Assembly: GCA_002633025.1 (NCBI GenBank)
Contig: NMRB01000592.1
Location: 239,962 to 303,961 of the forward strand
Source of the DNA: Notospermus geniculatus
Taxonomy: Eukaryota; Nemertea; Pilidiophora; Heteronemertea; Lineidae
DNA length: 64,000 bases
Direction: 5' to 3'
Part shown: in pieces, positions 52,701 to 58,700 of the stretch
How positions within the stretch are numbered: position 1 is the first letter of the stretch
Layout: each line of letters opens with the position of its first letter
Made by a program: the position numbers and the translations under genes
Notes under the pieces: model-generated
Databases searched by the model: none
What the model was told of the DNA's origin: nothing
What the model saw: only the letters and a program-made list of their open reading frames with translations

Positions 52701-55700
52701 GATACTGAAACTGCCAAGGCTGATGAGCCTGCTGGAGGAGATTCTGACGATAAAAAGGATGTTGCAGAAGGTGATGATGCAGGGGCAAAGGATGTCAGCC
52801 CCAACGATGCTGGAGAGGCTGCAGCCAAACCAACAAGTCCAGCAAAAGTTGTTGCCGATTCGGGTTTGGCGGATGGGGAAAATGTGCCAAATGGTGAAGC
52901 CGAGGATGTTATTCTTCCTATGGAAGGGATGCGACCGAGGTCCAACAGTACTGGCGGAATTGAACAGCCCAAATCTGATTTTCAGAGGGGAAAACCCCGT
53001 AGTATGAGTTTCCGTGAGCCCCCAAAATCAGCTCCTAGGCAGATTTTCAGTCCTGGACCACGTGCTCCGCCATTCCGTATTCCCGAGTTCAGATGGTCCT
53101 ACCTCCACCAGAAGTTATTATCAGATCTACTCTTCTCCATTGAAACCGATGTTCAAGTTTGGAAAAGGTGGGTTCTCTGTGAGGCTTAGCTTCGAGTTTA
53201 TTTGAGGCCTAACATACACCCTGCTGTGGCTGAAATGGCCTCTGTGTGATAGGCCCAGCCCCACACCCAGTGGGCCCTCCTCATGTCCCCATCTGGTTCT
53301 CTAGGATAATGAGTTGAGAGGTGATAGTGTGACTCAACTCATTATTGGCTTTGTAGACAATATTTGATGAATTTTATGTAGAAGGAAACCAGACCGCCAG
53401 TGGTATCCTATGCTGTCAAAGAGAGTTACGCTGTCTGTCACATGAGTATCTTGTCTGAATCGAACCTGGTATCTAAGTGGTGACAACCACTAGATGTGAT
53501 CACTACACCACTCTGACCGCCCATCTTGTCCATCCCCATCGTTCACGACTTTCCTATCTTCACGTTCCCTTCCAGCCATAGCACCAAGACTGTGATAGAC
53601 TTCGTCAACGCTACAGAAAATCATGTGTTTGTGGTGAACGTGATACATATGATCTCACAACTCTCTGATAACTTAGTCACGGCGTGCGGCGGCCTTCTAC
53701 CCCTCCTGGCTGCTGCTACGTCTCCAAGTGTAAGTAACACACGTTGTTATGCTGAGGTTCTAGGATTCTGTTTTGCCTAAACTGAATGTTCGATCGCCCG
53801 AATGAAGCCCCTGCTGTGAAATCAGATGTACATGTACATAAAGCTTAGAAATCCATTTCTGAACTCTTTCGATTTGATTCAAATTCATGACACTCTCTCT
53901 GCAGTGTGAACTTGATATGTTAGAGCCGAGCCAAGGTCTGTCCATAGAACAATCAGTCTCCTTCCTCCAACGTGTGATGAACCTCACCGACGTCCTGGTC
54001 TTTGCCAGCAGCACAAACTTCGGTGAACTCGAACAAGAGAAGAACATGTCCAGTGGGGGCATACTCAGGCAGTGTCTTAGACTAGGTAAGTATTCACCAC
54101 TCCCGTTGCATTTTCTTGGCAACTTACGTTTGTTGTCTTGCCTGATTTGCCATAACTTCATCTGATATCCACCCTTATGATTCCTTCTCTTACTTCAGTG
54201 TGTACTTGTGCGGTCCGTAACTGCCTTGAATGTCGTCACCGCAACCTCGGCCGTACTCCATCATCCACGCCGACACATGCCAACGAATCCAGAACGAACA
54301 GCTTCATACAATCTCTTATCTGTGGTACTCAGCCCTCATCAAAGGTAGGTCTTGGGCAGGAGGGCAACACCTCAAATAGACTATCATTCCAAGAGAGTGC
54401 AGCACCTGATGGTCAGCGTCATGACGTCCCGCACGTCATTTCATGATGTCTTGAGGTGAGACGAAAAAAAATCAAATTGTTTCATGACGTCATGCTCGCT
54501 GAAACAACCAGATTTTTTTCGAGTCGTGTCGTGGCGTTCAGAAATGACGTGCGGGACGTCATGACGTGACCAGTCAGGTGCTGCACCGTTTTGGAGTGAT
54601 ATCGTCTATTCTATTTCATTTATGAGAACCTGTGTCTTAAGAAGCCCATGGTCTCTTGTGCAAGTTGGCTCTCAATGGGCAATTCAGGTTGTTGCTTCCT
54701 CATGGCTTTTGTTGAGACCAATGACAGAAACAACCTCCCATAGTTTTCTATGGGCATTTAGTGTCAACTTGGGAAGAAAACTCACATAGAGGAGTGTCTT
54801 TACGCTGAGAGAATAATCAGTATCTTGCCTCACCATTCCAGAACATTGTAGAGAACCTCGGGGGACAAAACTCTCCGATCAAGGACCCAGAAAAGTTACT
54901 ACAGGAGATGGACATCAACAGGCTTCGTGCCGTCGTCTACAGAGACGTGGTAAGTGTGTATTGTCGTGGCCATAACTAAGTTGTTTCAACATTGCACTTC
55001 TTGGTGATGCTATTGGTGGTATGCAGGTGTTCTTGAAATGCATGAGTAGTTAGAAGTCAGAAGGTGTCTCTACTACTCTAGATTTGCGACTTTCTCCAGA
55101 ACATCACCAACATTGGCTGTCAAGTCGTACACTGCGCTGATGAACACTCTATACAAAGGCAAGATGGTGATGCTTAATCTTTTATTAGTGACATGAGTCC
55201 TTTTGACTTCAACCAAGATTGGAAAAAAGGCTCCTGATGGTGACTTTAAGAACACCAGAATGGAGTGTGACCAAAGTCCCCCTGCATACCCTGATAGCTC
55301 ACCTGTACTGTGTATGTTACATCGCGAGGATAGGATGGTCCCTTGCACTGTCTGTTGCACTCCTCCCTCGGACTGATGGCATGCCGAAAATATCTCATGT
55401 CATGGGATGATTGACAGATGCTGTCCTTAATTGAGCTTTTAATTGAGATGTGTCCTGTTTATAGAGGAAAAAAGGATAGCAATTTGAGACAGAATTTTGG
55501 TGTCCCAAAAAGCAAGGTGGCCTCCTGGCAGAGGTGTCCACTAAGGGAGGTTGTATGAAACAAATGAAAGGCCACCCCTGATGCTTTCTTATAAATACAT
55601 TTGTTGAAGGCAGTGGTGTATTTTGGAAACTTGTGGCCATTCTTAGCCACAGATACCAGTATTGCCATCAGTTCTTTTAGGGGAAACCTTCACAGTCCTT

Positions 55701-58700
55701 GTGTAATGTAGAAAGCTCTCATGGCTGTCTTGCACCCTATTCTAGCTCTTTACTAATAAGGGGCTCTTTGTAGGACAACTTAGCCTTCTTCTAACACATT
55801 TTCCTTACACTTAAATCTTGCTAAATCTTAAAAACAGTAAAGATCTTTCAGTCAGTCTCAATCCCGTCATAAACTTCCATCTGAATGTGTTTTACTAATA
55901 GTACCAAATGGAACTTGCAGTAAGTTTTTTCATTGACTTGATGTTTTTTTGAAAATCTTTGTGTGTCAAACGATCTTAATTAACATGCTACTAAAGCTCT
56001 GACACCCTTGAGATTTTAGTGGAATGATGGTGCGAGGGTTGACTTCAAGTATTGTAACAACAAGTCAGTCATCCTCCCACCACAGGGCTTCGGCCTTGCT
56101 CCTCTTCATACACTCACACACGTGTGAGAAGAGGAACAAGGTAAAACCCCTGCTGTGGGAGGATGAGCTAAGCACGGTGTAGGCCTTTGGTATGGTCTCA
56201 GTTGAAGATTGTTGCCTGTCAATCAGACACATCAGGCGCAGATCCAGGGGGCACACCTGGCGCCTTCTCCCCTTTCGGCCAACAGATCTGTAAAGTTGAC
56301 CGTGAAATTCTGAAATGTGGCGCAAATCATTGAAATTCACCGCAGATTTCAATGTTCCTAACACAGTGCGCCCCCTCTTTTCCGAAATCGTGGATCCGCC
56401 CCTGCACATAATTGAACTGCCTGTGGCTTTGTGGTCTTCATTAATTATGAGGTTAAGTGTTGGGTATGACTGGACGTGCTGAAAAAGACTGTAAGGTTAT
56501 GAACTGCTATGATGATGGGGCACACAATGACAAAGAAGCCAATATTTCTAGTGAATGGAGACAGGCTTACACTTCACTTGAAACGACATCATTCGACGTC
56601 AGTTAACATTGTCGGACACCCTTGACGATCATCTCCTTAACATCTCCAGGGTGACATCGCATGATATGTTAATGTGGATTCCTTTGATTGGTGCATCCCA
56701 TGATCGAAATATGGAATGTGAATTCGGTCGTCTTCTGTGGTGTTGTTTTAAACGAACTTTAAACGAAATGATATTCAAGAGATTTGAGACAGTCTTTGGT
56801 CGATGTAAATTAGGATTGCCTGTTTCTTCTGTTTTCTTGATCTAAATGTTAGAGAAATCATTTCTAAAGTTTTTTTGTAGCTCTAAATGGTGATTTGAAC
56901 CTGTGTTTTTTGAATGGTTTGAAACGATTTCCCGAGTTGTTTTCAACACTCCTCTTTGTTGTCACCCATGCATATCAACCAATCTGCAGATGTTTTTTGC
57001 AAGTCTTTTTTCATGAATGACCCTCTAGTGTGATTTTTGTCCTCCTTTTCATTGGAAAAAACAAAATTCTGTCCATCTGCTGATGGCATATTGATGGCAA
57101 ACTGCCTTAAAGGGAAGAAAAATACTTTTGAATTTGTGAAAAAATTTTCAAACCCATTGCAATTCACTTTCCTGGACCAGGTACTTAATCTTCCGATGCT
57201 TGATATTTGGAATATGGTATTTCATACTTAAGATATTTGATACCTGTGCTATGATATTTGAAACTAGATATTTCTTCTATTTGAAACTTGATATTTCTGC
57301 TGTTTGAAACTAGATATTTCTGCATCTGTCTCTTGCACCTCTGCACCACACATCTTCAAACTTTACTGAAATGGGCATTTTGATCATGGTATTGAAAAGT
57401 CTGCCTTTGTAGTCTGCTAACTACTGGTACCTGCAAACCTCAAATTTGCCCAAATTGTTCTCAACGACTTTGTTCAACTCTCTACCTATTTGGTTTTTCA
57501 GGAGGAGACCAAACAAGCCCAGTTTCTCGCTCTTGCCATTGTCTACTTCGTCTCCGTGTTGATGGTGTCTAAATATCGCGATATTCTTGAGCCGCCGAGC
57601 CCAGCGAGGACACCAATGAGCACACCAGCCAGGTCAGCCCTCAATTCACCAACGTCGAGAGGATCAGCTGATCATGATTATAGTGGTATGTAATGTTGAA
57701 TTCTCTGAGACGTAGAAAAAGTCTTGGAGTTCTGGTTGCACAGTCTGTGCTAGATCTTAGAGTGGTTTGATGAGGCTGTGTGTTCTTGCAGAATTTGGCC
57801 TGTTGTGGGATGGATCAGGGTGCGAGGTTCTGCCTGGTGTTGGATGGGCAGTTGGTCAAATATTGTTGCACTCTGTGAGTGGGGAACCGGCGTGCCCAAA
57901 GGAGGCGCTGGGGAACAACTCAGTTTTAACACAAAAGCGCATGCGGTGCGATGTTGAAATTTGTCATTGACGCACTGCATCGTTTGTGATGTTACGTGCG
58001 ATGGGTCATTTGCAGTCAATGACATTGCCTCTTTGACTCAGGGTACTTTCCTGTTTTCTTCTTCCAGTCAACGGTCTCATTCTAAGTGAGTGCTCCTTGT
58101 ATTCAGTTTGCCCTGGTACTCTTCCCATGCTTTCTTCAAACATTGTTTAGCAGATTCTCGTCAAGTTTTGATCATGAATTCTTTTGTTTCCTAAACCAGC
58201 TTTGGCACAGCAACTGTGTTTTCTAATCAAAGTGTAGTTTTGTTGCCATGGTGATCAGGATGTGGAGCTGTACCAAGAAATCCGTGCTGCCACTTTTCAG
58301 TCAACTTCGAAAACAAATTTGTGTATTTTGTATTCTCCTTCCTGCTTCACTTTTAGTTGAACTCATGGAGTACCTTCTAAAAACTGGACTCATAGAGATG
58401 AATTTCACTAGCAGCCATCTTGCCAAAATTAGGTCATCACCATGGAAATTCTCTTCCAGAGTGATAGTGGGGGAAATCTCCATGACGATGACCTAACTTT
58501 GACAAGATGGTGGCCAGTGAAACACATCTATAGCCCCTTGTGGGATCTGTACACTGCTAAACAAATACTGAAAAAAGAATGGCTATTAAATGAATGATTA
58601 ATAAAAAAAGTGTTGAATGACCCTCGTATCACCTCCTGACCTTGACTGAACCCTATATTATGACATGCCCTTTGACCCCTCTCCTTTTCTTTTCCCCTAC

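Larger units (their letters stand above)
54950..57501 (+). other. Intron between exons 24 and 25 (2.55 kb), mostly repeats
   Basis: Contains a GAGGTGTCC-family fragment (about 55408-55560), a foldback of family P (56069-56166) and a family V copy (56237-56406). TTTGAAACTAGATATTTCTG units repeat at about 57235-57320. No family exon seen. Confidence 0.7.

Noticed and set aside
52426-53007. 193-codon alternative frame inside exon 20
   Set aside because: Arg/Lys-rich shadow of the real Glu-rich frame, caused by the 21-base repeat.
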